Position numbers and translations under genes: made by a program
NCBI GenBank assembly: GCA_028819675.1
Contig: JAPPKT010000266.1
Span: forward strand, 1 to 7,033
Direction: 5' to 3'
Source of the DNA: Caldilineaceae bacterium
GTDB lineage: Bacteria; Chloroflexota; Anaerolineae; Caldilineales; Caldilineaceae
Length of the DNA: 7,033 nt
Notes under the pieces: model-generated
What the model was told of the DNA's origin: nothing
What the model saw: the letters and a program-made list of their open reading frames with translations, nothing else
The model's database searches: none
Shown here: in pieces, positions 1 to 7,033 of the stretch
Numbering within the stretch: the first letter of the stretch is position 1
Layout: each line of letters opens with the position of its first letter

Positions 1-55
1 CCCGCACAAGGGAGGGCCGAATAGGCCCGACCGCCCAAAAGCGAGGAGAGAGTGA
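1..55 (+). other. Possible 3' tail of an upstream gene (unrecognised)
   Basis: Reading from base 2, a frame is open from the window edge to a TGA at 53-55. It would encode a short basic, proline- and arginine-rich tail ending in RPKARRE, which resembles the disordered tails of nucleic-acid-binding proteins. A second frame from base 3 is open to the TAG at 123-125, so the choice is not secure. No domain is visible and no family is claimed. If real, only the last 17 residues or so lie in this window. Confidence 0.2.
14..28. other. Small GC-rich hairpin
   Basis: GGGCC (14-18) can pair with GGCCC (24-28) around a GAATA loop. No T-run follows on either strand, so it is not a convincing intrinsic terminator. 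It may be incidental. Confidence 0.2.
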
Positions 56-76
56 AGAGAAGAGAGGAAAGAGAAA
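43..76 (+). other. Purine-only tract
   Basis: Thirty-three of 34 bases are purines; the only pyrimidine is T53. The tract consists of short GA, GGA and GAA units without a fixed period. It lies upstream of the fadD promoter and overlaps the possible end of an upstream reading frame. No function can be read from it. Confidence 0.4.
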
Positions 77-188
77 CTTTCAGGCTTACTTGGGTCCGAG
101 CCGCAAATTGAATATGGCTACGTAGTGACCTCAGGTCCGGTATCGGGCAGAGTCGGCACGGGGAGATAGAGGCCAATAGTTGACTTCG

Positions 189-218
189 TTGCCAATCGTC
201 CATTGCTTCTGATATACT
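189..218 (+). promoter_or_regulatory. Sigma-70-type promoter of the acyl-CoA synthetase gene
   Basis: The -35 box TTGCCA (189-194) and the -10 box TATACT (213-218) each match the consensus at five of six positions and are 18 bp apart. A TG at 210-211 one base before the -10 makes an extended -10. Transcription would start near 225, giving a leader of about 110 nt before the ATG at 336. Nothing else in 1-335 looks like a better promoter. The remaining leader (226-335) shows no recognisable riboswitch or strong hairpin. Confidence 0.65.
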
Positions 219-335
219 TTATTCACATTCGAAAGGCAGAGTTCCTCCACCGCGAGTGCTGTTGCCGGCGTTTCCGTCGACCTGATGGGTGCTGCGCGTA
301 GCTCAGCGGAATCTAGCAAAGGAGAATCAGTTGCG

Positions 336-2066
336 ATGTCAGTCTACGACCAGAAACCATGGATAGAGAAGTACGAATCGGGTGTTCCGGACTCAATCGA
401 ATACAACGGCCAACTCACACACGAAATGTTGGATGCCTCGGCCCAGACCTATTCAAACCAGATAGCTACTCGGCTGCTGCTCGCATATTTGCCGTTGGGC
501 ATCACCGTCCAGGCCAAGCAGACGTATGCGGAACTGAAGGACTCGGTTGACCGTTTTGCCTTTGCGTTGCGACGAATCGGATTGCAACAGGGAGACCGCA
601 TTGCGGTCATGCTGCCGAATATTCCCCAGCAGGTTATTTCATTTTTCGGCTCGCTCAAGGCGGGTTGCGTCATTGTCAACACGAACCCGACGTATACGGC
701 GCGGGAATTGAACCATTTGCTGGAGGACAGCGGCGCGTCTGCCATTGTGATCCTGAGCGGGTTTGCCGAGCGTGTGTCCCAGGCACGCGAAGGCACGGAG
801 CTCAAGCACGTAATCGTGACGGATGTGCCGGACCCGCTGGGTTTTCCTTTCAACAAGCTGGTGGCCAGAAAGGTGCGGGAATCGGGCATGATGACGGACG
901 TAGCGGACGGCCCGGGCATTTGGGCGTTTGACAATCTGCTTGAGACAAGCGCACCCAATCCGCCCAGCATAGATGTTTCTCCCGATGACGTAGTCCTTTT
1001 CCAGTACACAGGGGGTACGACCGGCTCACCGAAAGCGGCCATGCTGACGCACCGAAGCGTCATGTCCAACGTACAGCAGATCGAGGCCTGGTACAGGAAC
1101 CTGGAATACGGCGGGGAGAGGACGCTGGGCGCGATACCGTTTTTCCATGTGTACGGGATGACTGTGGCGATGCTGTTCTCCATGTATACCGGCGCCGAAC
1201 TGATCGTAACGCCTGACCCGCGTCAGACAGACCTCGTGCTGGACATTCTTCACCGCGAAAAGGTTACGATGTATCCCGGCATTCCTACGATGTACACGGC
1301 GATCATCAACCATCCGAAGGTGGACGAGGTGGACCTGAGGTCGATCAAGGCTTGCCTATCAGGGGGTATGTCGCTGCCGATTGAGATTCAGCGCCGCTTC
1401 GAAGAGATAACCGGCGGCAAGCTGGTGGAGGGTTACGGTCTGACCGAAACATCGCCCGTGGCGTGCGCCAATCCGATCAACGGGATGCGCAAGGAAGGAA
1501 GTATCGGTTTTCCCGTGCCCAGCACTGAGGTTGCAGTCGTCGGGCTCGACCCGAATGAGGCTGGGGAGTTCGAAACCGTTGCGGCGGGCGAGGAGGGCGA
1601 ACTGATCATCCGGGGGCCGCAGGTGATGAAGGGCTACTGGAAGCGTCCCGACGAGACGGCAGAGGCCATCACTGAAGAGGGCTGGTTCCACACCGGCGAC
1701 ATCGCGCGCATGGATGAAGACGGTTGCTTTTACATCGTAGACAGGAAGAAGGACCTGATCATCGCCAGCGGCTACAATATCGTGCCCAGGGAGGTTGAAG
1801 AGGTTCTCTATATGCACGAAGCAGTGCAGGAGGCAGTGGTGGCAGGCGTACCGGACGCGGTGCGGGGCGAGACGGTCAAGGCGTATATTGTTTTGAAGTC
1901 GGGTCAGACGAGCACGCAGGATGAGATCGAAGCCTTCTGCCGGGAGAATCTGGCTCCGTACAAGGTGCCGAGGCTGGTTGAGTTTCGCGACGATCTGCCG
2001 AAGAGTCAAGTGGGCAAGATTTTGCGGCGGGTGCTGGTTGAGGAGGAAAAGCGCAAGATGGCGTGA
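336..2066 (+). CDS. fadD: Long-chain-fatty-acid--CoA ligase (FadD-type)
   Basis: This AMP-forming acyl-CoA synthetase activates a fatty acid with ATP to an acyl-adenylate and then transfers it to CoA, feeding beta-oxidation or lipid synthesis. It is cytosolic or peripheral to the membrane. The start at 336 is preferred because AAAGGAG (318-324) lies 11 nt upstream; an in-frame ATG at 285 would add 17 unconserved residues. The protein has 576 aa, close to E. coli FadD. Signature motifs in order are the nucleotide loop YTGGTTGSPK (224-233), GYGLTETSP (366-374), the ribose-binding Asp in HTGD (Asp455), Arg470 in the DRKKD hinge region, a SGYNIVPREVEE segment, and the C-terminal catalytic Lys561 in PKSQVGKILRR. 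All are intact. The motif spellings fit medium/long-chain ligases better than acetyl-CoA synthetase, but exact chain length cannot be read. It appears monocistronic: its own promoter lies upstream and the separately promoted tRNA-Leu gene follows. Confidence 0.93.
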   Translation: MSVYDQKPWIEKYESGVPDSIEYNGQLTHEMLDASAQTYSNQIATRLLLAYLPLGITVQAKQTYAELKDSVDRFAFALRRIGLQQGDRIAVMLPNIPQQVISFFGSLKAGCVIVNTNPTYTARELNHLLEDSGASAIVILSGFAERVSQAREGTELKHVIVTDVPDPLGFPFNKLVARKVRESGMMTDVADGPGIWAFDNLLETSAPNPPSIDVSPDDVVLFQYTGGTTGSPKAAMLTHRSVMSNVQQIEAWYRNLEYGGERTLGAIPFFHVYGMTVAMLFSMYTGAELIVTPDPRQTDLVLDILHREKVTMYPGIPTMYTAIINHPKVDEVDLRSIKACLSGGMSLPIEIQRRFEEITGGKLVEGYGLTETSPVACANPINGMRKEGSIGFPVPSTEVAVVGLDPNEAGEFETVAAGEEGELIIRGPQVMKGYWKRPDETAEAITEEGWFHTGDIARMDEDGCFYIVDRKKDLIIASGYNIVPREVEEVLYMHEAVQEAVVAGVPDAVRGETVKAYIVLKSGQTSTQDEIEAFCRENLAPYKVPRLVEFRDDLPKSQVGKILRRVLVEEEKRKMA

Positions 2067-2099
2067 GCCCGGATTGGGACCGACTCCCAATTGCGGCTC
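2065..2099 (+). terminator. Hairpin at the fadD 3' end, possible terminator without U-run
   Basis: ATTGGGA (2073-2079) pairs perfectly with TCCCAAT (2085-2091) around a CCGAC loop. An outer GAGCC (2065-2069) pairs with GGCTC (2095-2099) across a small internal loop. The structure begins inside the TGA stop codon. No T-run follows, so it may be a 3'-end stabiliser or a weak terminator rather than a classical intrinsic one. Confidence 0.45.
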
Positions 2100-2142
2100 C
2101 GGCCAAGTGCGCAAGGTGAAAGGTTAAAGGAAGGCGTCATAT

Positions 2143-2171
2143 TTGACAGTTTCGGCGTCGACTCTTATGAT
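2143..2171 (+). promoter_or_regulatory. Strong sigma-70-type promoter for tRNA-Leu
   Basis: A perfect -35 TTGACA (2143-2148) is followed after exactly 17 bp by TATGAT (2166-2171), which matches five of six consensus bases. Transcription would start near 2178, leaving a 5' leader of only about five nucleotides before the mature tRNA. This is the strongest promoter in the window, as expected for a stable RNA gene. Confidence 0.8.
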
Positions 2172-2182
2172 TGGGTGGGTAC

Positions 2183-2268
<86 letters not shown>

Positions 2269-2273
2269 GAGAT

Positions 2274-2310
2274 GGGATACGTGAGAAGTTCGCTCACGTA
2301 TCCCTTTTTT
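2274..2310 (+). terminator. Intrinsic terminator after tRNA-Leu
   Basis: GGGATACGTGAG (2274-2285) pairs perfectly over 12 bp with CTCACGTATCCC (2293-2304) around a 7-nt loop, followed at once by TTTTTT (2305-2310). It starts six bases after the tRNA CCA end. The minus strand lacks a T-run on the far side, so it should work mainly for the tRNA transcript and not for the convergent enolase mRNA. Confidence 0.93.
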
Positions 2311-2328
2311 GTTTCCATGATGCAGAAT

Positions 2329-2347
2329 GAGACCGGAGGTCCGGCTC
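2329..2347 (-). other. Weak hairpin in the tRNA-eno convergent gap
   Basis: CCGG (2333-2336) pairs with CCGG (2341-2344) around an AGGT tetraloop. GAG (2329-2331) pairs with CTC (2345-2347) and leaves A2332 bulged. It lies about 90 bp beyond the eno stop codon and could mark the end of the eno mRNA, but no T-run follows on the minus strand. No better eno terminator was found in 2311-2438, and the rest of that gap shows nothing. Confidence 0.25.
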
Positions 2348-2438
2348 GGGAAGATAAGGGGCAGTAGACGGGAGGCATAGAGGGCTACAAGGACGGCTCT
2401 TGTCATCGCGTCCGTCCACAAAGGCCAATCAGACGGTT

Positions 2439-3794
<1,356 letters not shown>

Positions 3795-3847
3795 TCAAAT
3801 CAACTGTCTACGTTGCCTCTTGCTGGTCAAGTGTGCCGGTGGAGAAC

Positions 3848-3876
3848 TTGTAAAAAACCAGAACAGTTAGTATGCT
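3848..3876 (+). promoter_or_regulatory. Candidate promoter of the cysteine desulfurase gene
   Basis: TTGTAA (3848-3853) and TATGCT (3871-3876) are separated by exactly 17 bp; each matches the sigma-70 consensus at four of six positions. Transcription would start near 3883, giving a leader of about 70 nt with two inverted repeats. It is the best forward-strand promoter seen in the eno/nifS gap. Confidence 0.5.
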
Positions 3877-3898
3877 TTGGCACTACGATAGTGGGCAA
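3869..3898 (-). promoter_or_regulatory. Weak candidate promoter of enolase, overlapping the nifS promoter
   Basis: On the minus strand TTGCCC (plus 3893-3898) and CATACT (plus 3869-3874) are 18 bp apart, each with four of six consensus matches. The minus -10 shares bases with the nifS -10. It would give eno a leader of about 130 nt. A lone TTGACC at plus 3825-3830 has no good -10 at the right spacing. This call is tentative. Confidence 0.3.
3881..3893. promoter_or_regulatory. Inverted repeat at the nifS start point, possible operator
   Basis: CACTA-CGA-TAGTG is a perfect 5-bp inverted repeat with a 3-bp centre. It begins 4 bp after the candidate nifS -10, so it covers the predicted transcription start. 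It also lies in the spacer of the reverse candidate promoter. That position suits a repressor site, but no regulator is identified and a short palindrome can arise by chance. Confidence 0.35.
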
Positions 3899-3900
3899 GG

Positions 3901-3928
3901 GGCGATCCTGCAAGTTGCACAGGATGCC
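3901..3928 (+). promoter_or_regulatory. Leader hairpin upstream of nifS
   Basis: ATCCTG (3905-3910) pairs with CAGGAT (3920-3925) around a 9-nt loop. GGC (3901-3903) then pairs with GCC (3926-3928), with G4-type base 3904 bulged, giving nine pairs in all. It sits in the predicted nifS leader just before the ribosome-binding region (GGAAGAGAG, 3935-3943). No T-run follows. It could act in translation or RNA stability or be a second protein site; it matches no riboswitch that I recognise. Confidence 0.4.
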
Positions 3929-3951
3929 GGTGTCGGAAGAGAGCATACCGG

Positions 3952-5145
3952 ATGTCACTGATCTACCTGGACCATTCCGCGACGACTCCGTTGCGGCCTG
4001 AAGTTTTTGCGGCGATGGAGCCGTATTTTGGTTCGACCGACCAGGAAAGCAACTCGAAGTACGGGAACCCATCCAGCATACACGGAGCGGGCCGTGCGGC
4101 GCATGCCGGACTGAGCGAGGCGCGGAACACGATTGCGGACGTGCTGGGGGCTTCGCCCAACGAGATTGTATTGACGGGTTGCGGAAGCGAAAGCGACAAC
4201 GCGGCGCTGCGCGGGATCGCGCTGGCGAGGCGCCAGCAGCTCGGAACGAATCGCATCATCACCACGCCGGTTGAGCATCACGCCGTACTATACACTGCAG
4301 AGGACTTGCGGGACTTTTTTGGATTCGAGTTGACGCTTTTGCCCGTGGACGGCGAGGGCCTGGTCAGTGCGGAGGACCTGGGGCAAGCACTGGGCGACGG
4401 CTCTGACGTTGCGGTAGTCAGTGTGATGTATGCCAACAATGAGATTGGCAGCGTGCAGGATATCGGCGAATTGGGGGCGCTGTGCCGGGAACGGGGGGTA
4501 CCGTTCCACACGGATGCGGTGCAGGCTGCAGGGAAGTTGCCTCTAGATGTCGAGGTGTTAAAGGTAGACGCGCTCAGCGCAAGTGCGCACAAATTTTACG
4601 GACCTAAAGGCGTGGGCTTTTTGTATCTGCGGCGGGGCACTCCGTTTCATCCATTTCTGATCGGCGGCAGTCACGAGAACGGGCGGAGGGCTGGCACGCA
4701 CAATGTACCCGGTATCGTAGGGATGGCGACGGCGCTGGCACTGTGCGAGGCTGAGCGAGAGACAGAGATGGCCCGGCTGGGCCAGTTGCGGGACCGGATC
4801 ATAGGGCACACGCTGGAGTCTGTGCCGGGTGCGCGTTTGACCGGGAGCTTCACGAGGCGGCTGGCCAATCATGCGAGTTTCACAATCCGTGACGTAGAAG
4901 CCGAAGGCATACTGATCGCCCTAGATCTGGCGGGATTCGCCGCAAGCAGTGGAAGCGCGTGCACGAGTGCACGTCAGCGGCCCAGTCACGTACTGGAAGC
5001 AATCGGTATTCCCGTAGAGGAGCTAGCCGGGGGCCTGAGGCTAAGCCTTGGATACAGTAACGACGTTAAGCAGATGGGGCTACTCCTGCAAAGTCTGCCT
5101 AAGATCATAGACCAGCACCGACAGAGCATGCCCGCTCCTCTATAA
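3952..5145 (+). CDS. nifS: Cysteine desulfurase, NifS/IscS family (class V aminotransferase fold)
   Basis: This PLP enzyme removes sulfur from L-cysteine as an enzyme-bound persulfide, leaving alanine, and supplies sulfur for Fe-S clusters, thiolated tRNA or cofactors. The 397-aa protein is cytosolic and intact. The ATG at 3952 gives the family start YLDHSATTPLRPEV, with purine-rich GGAAGAGAG 8 nt upstream. Key residues by family analogy are His109 in VEHHAV (stacks on PLP), Asn163 in ANNEIG, Asp188 and Gln191 in HTDAVQ, Lys214 in SAHKFYGPKG (Schiff base), and Cys337 in SSGSACTSA (persulfide carrier). The RRAGTHN segment at 245-251 is closer to NifS than to E. coli IscS. The cysteine loop reads CTSARQRPSHVL, where textbook members have a GSLEPSHVL-like stretch. 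No iscU, iscR, sufE or mnmA lies beside it, so the sulfur acceptor is unknown. The divergent neighbour is eno. Confidence 0.94.
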   Translation: MSLIYLDHSATTPLRPEVFAAMEPYFGSTDQESNSKYGNPSSIHGAGRAAHAGLSEARNTIADVLGASPNEIVLTGCGSESDNAALRGIALARRQQLGTNRIITTPVEHHAVLYTAEDLRDFFGFELTLLPVDGEGLVSAEDLGQALGDGSDVAVVSVMYANNEIGSVQDIGELGALCRERGVPFHTDAVQAAGKLPLDVEVLKVDALSASAHKFYGPKGVGFLYLRRGTPFHPFLIGGSHENGRRAGTHNVPGIVGMATALALCEAERETEMARLGQLRDRIIGHTLESVPGARLTGSFTRRLANHASFTIRDVEAEGILIALDLAGFAASSGSACTSARQRPSHVLEAIGIPVEELAGGLRLSLGYSNDVKQMGLLLQSLPKIIDQHRQSMPAPL

Positions 5146-5146
5146 T
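5118..5146 (+). promoter_or_regulatory. Candidate promoter inside the nifS 3' end
   Basis: A perfect -10 TATAAT (5141-5146) overlaps the nifS TAA stop. CCGACA (5118-5123), matching four of six -35 bases, lies exactly 17 bp upstream. Transcription would start near 5153, about 39 nt before the next gene's ATG. The downstream membrane protein may therefore be transcribed apart from nifS. Confidence 0.45.
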
Positions 5147-5156
5147 ATTTTAAGTT

Positions 5157-5177
5157 GCCGCCAACGTGGACGGCGGC
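5157..5177 (+). other. GC-rich hairpin between nifS and the membrane protein
   Basis: GCCGCC (5157-5162) pairs perfectly with GGCGGC (5172-5177) around a 9-nt loop. The following bases, TGCTCCCTTCC, are not a T-run, so termination of nifS here would be weak. If the promoter at 5118-5146 is used, the hairpin is at the 5' end of the new transcript, 14 nt before the start codon, where it could affect translation. Confidence 0.45.
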
Positions 5178-5191
5178 TGCTCCCTTCCGGT

Positions 5192-5767
5192 ATGCGCAGC
5201 TCTCCTCGAAACCTTCCTCATCAGATCAATTCAAGTAGTCATGACCTGACGCTTGTAGGTCTGCTCAGCCTGGACTTGCCGGCCATAGTCAGCTTGATAT
5301 TTGTCCTGGGTGCTGTCATTCCTGCATCGCTAGTCCTAACTCTCGGCTATCTGCCAGTTGGCTTCCTCAGTTTCGCGTTTGGGCGCGGCAACATGGACAT
5401 ACTGGTGTTTGAAGGCGCGGAGATTCCACTTCTGGTGGCGGGGTTGGGAATTATCCTCCTTTTGGCGGCGCCGACTTTCTATTGGCGAGTCCAACACTTC
5501 CGCCGGATTCTGTTATCCACCACAGTCGTTCCCGGACAGATCAGGAGTTTGAACTTCACTCCGCTGGAGTTCAGCGTTGACTACGTGTACTGGTTTCAGC
5601 AGCGCGCGTATGCAGGCCGCAATGCGATCAGGCGCAATCACCGGCGGGAGAAGCGGTCGAGCTTACGACCCGGCCAGAACGTCTCTGCATTGGTGGACAG
5701 CTCCCAGCCGGAGGCTTCGGTCGTGCTCGAGCTATATTCACGCGGCGAAGCGGGCATGGGCCTGTAA
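5192..5767 (+). CDS. Membrane protein with DUF3592-like C-terminal domain, function unknown
   Basis: The 191-aa protein has a polar N-terminus (1-20), a long hydrophobic stretch (about 31-63, with helix-breaking Pro44 and Pro55), a short loop, and a second clear membrane helix (about 78-97). A soluble tail follows. From about residue 112 the tail resembles the DUF3592 pattern: VVPGQI, then a YVYWFQQRAYAG strand-turn segment, then RPGQNVSALVDSSQPEASVVLE, which parallels the family's GxxVxVxYDPxNPxxSxL end. The domain call is by pattern, not by search. Such proteins are widespread and uncharacterised. The ATG at 5192 has no Shine-Dalgarno; the bases before it are pyrimidine-rich. No in-frame ATG, GTG or TTG was found between the nifS stop codon and 5192, so the N-terminus is the best available but not secure. 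It is co-directional with nifS (46 bp gap) and with the TPR gene (128 bp gap). Confidence 0.6.
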   Translation: MRSSPRNLPHQINSSSHDLTLVGLLSLDLPAIVSLIFVLGAVIPASLVLTLGYLPVGFLSFAFGRGNMDILVFEGAEIPLLVAGLGIILLLAAPTFYWRVQHFRRILLSTTVVPGQIRSLNFTPLEFSVDYVYWFQQRAYAGRNAIRRNHRREKRSSLRPGQNVSALVDSSQPEASVVLELYSRGEAGMGL

Positions 5768-5794
5768 CCTTCAACGAGGCCTGACACCTTTTTT
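5759..5794 (+). terminator. Weak possible terminator after the membrane-protein gene
   Basis: GGCCT (5759-5763), at the end of the coding region, can pair with AGGCC (5777-5781) around a 13-nt loop, and TTTTTT lies at 5789-5794. The stem is short, the loop large, and seven bases separate stem from T-run, so termination would be inefficient at best. Confidence 0.2.
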
Positions 5795-5880
5795 CCAAAG
5801 CCACTACAGATTTCTCGAACAGGGTGGCAGCAGGTCAACGCGGTCAGAATCGGGATAGATAAGAAGCTGCATTGTTGCGC

Positions 5881-5886
5881 TATACT
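5881..5886 (+). promoter_or_regulatory. Lone -10-like TATACT just before the TPR gene start
   Basis: TATACT matches the -10 consensus at five of six positions and ends 9 bp before the ATG at 5896. No recognisable -35 lies 16-18 bp upstream and there is no extended TG. If used, transcription would start near 5893 and the mRNA would be essentially leaderless, which would fit the absence of a Shine-Dalgarno sequence. Confidence 0.35.
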
Positions 5887-5895
5887 TAACCCGGT

Positions 5896-7026
5896 ATGGA
5901 TCTTGACTGGACGTACAGGCCGCGTCGCCGACGCCGCAGAGGGTGCTTCCTCTGGAGCGGTTTGGTTCTGCTTTTGGCCGTCTATCTGTACATACAGCGC
6001 CCAGACTGGCTTGTGAGACAGCAGCCACCACCCGCTACGACCCCGACTCCGAGCGCGCTCTACTGGCAGACGAAGGCGGAAGCGCACATCGCCGCCGGCA
6101 ACTTCAGTGAGGCCGAGGCTGCGCTTGAGCGAATGGCCGAACTGGAGCCGGAGAATGCCTACCCTCTGGTTGCTCTGGCAGAACTGCACTTGATGGCGCG
6201 TAAGGTGGAACAGGCCTATGCGCTCACACAGAAGGCGGTTCGTCTCGAGGAGAAGAATGTGGCGGCGCTGGCGATGCACGCGCGCGTGTTGGACTGGCGG
6301 GGGAACTACGATTCGGCCAGCGACTATGCTTTTCAGGCGCTCGAACTGGAGCCGGACAATCCAGATATCCTGGCGGTTCTGGGAGAGATTTACAGTGACG
6401 TGGGGAACTACGGCGTCGCGTTAGATTACCTGGAAGAGGCCCTGGCAATCGATCCCTCGAATGTAATGGCGCGCCGCAATCTCGGATATTTGTACGAGAT
6501 CCAGCGGGACTTCGAGCGCTCAATAATCGAGTACGGACGGGCAGTTGAACTCGCACCGAAGCGGCCTGATTTGTTCATCGAGCTGGGAAGGCAATATGAG
6601 CATCAGGAAGAGTGGGAACTCGCAATTGAAAGCTACGAAAAGGCGGTGAATGCGGGAGAGACTGCGTTTGCACTTGACGCCCTCGGCTGGGCTTTATGGC
6701 AGAGCGGCGACCATTTGCAGGCGTTGCGCATACTACGCAGGGCGGCCGAACTGGAGCCGGAAAACGGACTTGTGCTGGCCCATCTAGGGATGGCTTACTA
6801 CCGCCGCCTTAACTACGAGAGCGCTTCTGAGACGCTTGAAAGAGCGATGGAGCTTCTCGACGAAGATGAGATCAACGCCCAGTTCACATTGACCCTAGGG
6901 CTGTCCCACGTCTACAAAAAGCCACAAGAGTGTGACCGGGCCGTACCCTGGCTGCAGAAGACGTTGGAGTTTGCGCCGGGGCTTTCTTCTGCCCTGCATG
7001 GTTTGCGCCGGTGTAGTTCAAGTTAG
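5896..7026 (+). CDS. Membrane-anchored TPR-repeat protein
   Basis: The 376-aa protein starts with a basic patch (Arg8 and Arg10-15), then one membrane helix (about 16-33, GCFLWSG to AVYLYI) with no lipobox or clear signal cleavage site. By the positive-inside rule the rest should lie outside the cytoplasm. A Pro/Thr-rich linker (about 43-53) leads into roughly nine consecutive tetratricopeptide repeats of about 34 residues from 54 to 361. These show the usual Ala/Gly/Tyr spacing (GNFSEAEAALERMAELEPEN at 68-87, GNYGVALDYLEEALAIDPSN at 170-189) and Pro at repeat ends. TPR arrays bind other proteins or peptides; no catalytic domain is seen, so it is probably a scaffold or assembly factor. It has no Shine-Dalgarno. 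The ATG at 5896 is chosen because the basic patch plus helix forms a coherent anchor and the next Met is at residue 80. The TAG at 7024-7026 falls inside the window, so the gene is complete. Confidence 0.85.
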   Translation: MDLDWTYRPRRRRRRGCFLWSGLVLLLAVYLYIQRPDWLVRQQPPPATTPTPSALYWQTKAEAHIAAGNFSEAEAALERMAELEPENAYPLVALAELHLMARKVEQAYALTQKAVRLEEKNVAALAMHARVLDWRGNYDSASDYAFQALELEPDNPDILAVLGEIYSDVGNYGVALDYLEEALAIDPSNVMARRNLGYLYEIQRDFERSIIEYGRAVELAPKRPDLFIELGRQYEHQEEWELAIESYEKAVNAGETAFALDALGWALWQSGDHLQALRILRRAAELEPENGLVLAHLGMAYYRRLNYESASETLERAMELLDEDEINAQFTLTLGLSHVYKKPQECDRAVPWLQKTLEFAPGLSSALHGLRRCSSS

Positions 7027-7033
7027 CAGACCT

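Noticed and set aside
299..309. TAGCTCAGCGG resembles the D-arm of a tRNA
   Set aside because: No acceptor stem, anticodon arm or T arm can be built around it; it lies in the leader just before the fadD ribosome-binding site and is most likely coincidence.
131..319. Small minus-strand open frame (62 codons) in the fadD upstream region
   Set aside because: It covers the fadD promoter and leader, has no ribosome site and no recognisable feature.
449..1183. Long open frame on the minus strand inside fadD (244 codons)
   Set aside because: It is antisense to an unbroken, fully conserved acyl-CoA synthetase and its translation shows no domain or sensible composition.
1359..2114. Second long minus-strand open frame opposite the fadD C-terminal half
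   Set aside because: The protein reads as noise rich in His, Leu and Arg; the conserved fadD motifs on the plus strand explain the sequence.
3901..3928. Riboswitch in the nifS leader
   Set aside because: The structure is a single short hairpin without the conserved junctions of any riboswitch class I know.
5157..5177. Hairpin after nifS as a classical intrinsic terminator
   Set aside because: The stem is good but the bases after it are C-rich, not a T-run; kept only as a hairpin.
5638..6279. Minus-strand open frame spanning the membrane-protein/TPR junction
   Set aside because: It overlaps two better-supported plus-strand genes and has no coherent domain.
6055..6978. DNA-level tandem repeat in the last gene
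   Set aside because: The periodicity of about 102 bp reflects degenerate TPR protein repeats; the nucleotide units are too diverged to be a DNA repeat array or CRISPR.

Overview
The window is an intact stretch of bacterial chromosome with ordinary gene density and no mobile element, CRISPR array or rRNA. It is moderately GC-rich. The gene styles (a FadD-type ligase, a NifS-like cysteine desulfurase with no Isc scaffold beside it, a DUF3592-like membrane protein and an anchored TPR protein) suggest an environmental Chloroflexota-like bacterium. That assignment is inference from protein style, not from a marker gene.

Layout from left to right. Positions 1-335 hold no convincing gene, only a possible tail of an upstream gene, a purine-rich tract and a good sigma-70-type promoter (189-218). 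This promoter serves an acyl-CoA synthetase of the long-chain FadD type (336-2066, +). A hairpin covers the fadD stop codon. Next comes a self-contained tRNA-Leu(GAG) unit: a near-consensus promoter, an 86-nt class II tRNA with encoded CCA, and a strong intrinsic terminator. Enolase (2439-3731, -) converges on it. A 220-bp divergent intergenic region separates eno from a NifS-type cysteine desulfurase (3952-5145, +). This region holds a good forward promoter candidate, a weaker reverse candidate overlapping it, and two inverted repeats. Downstream on the + strand are a 191-aa membrane protein with a DUF3592-like tail (5192-5767) and an anchored TPR protein of 376 aa (5896-7026). Both lack a clear Shine-Dalgarno sequence.

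The genes do not form one pathway. Fatty-acid activation, leucine decoding, glycolysis and sulfur mobilisation are independent housekeeping functions, each with its own signals. The last two genes are the least understood part. They lie on one strand beside nifS and both encode proteins predicted to be membrane-attached, but the sequence gives no specific function.

I found no clear undescribed system. The items most worth a second look are the eno/nifS divergent control region, the promoter whose -10 overlaps the nifS stop codon, the near-leaderless start of the TPR gene, and the uncharacterised membrane protein/TPR pair.
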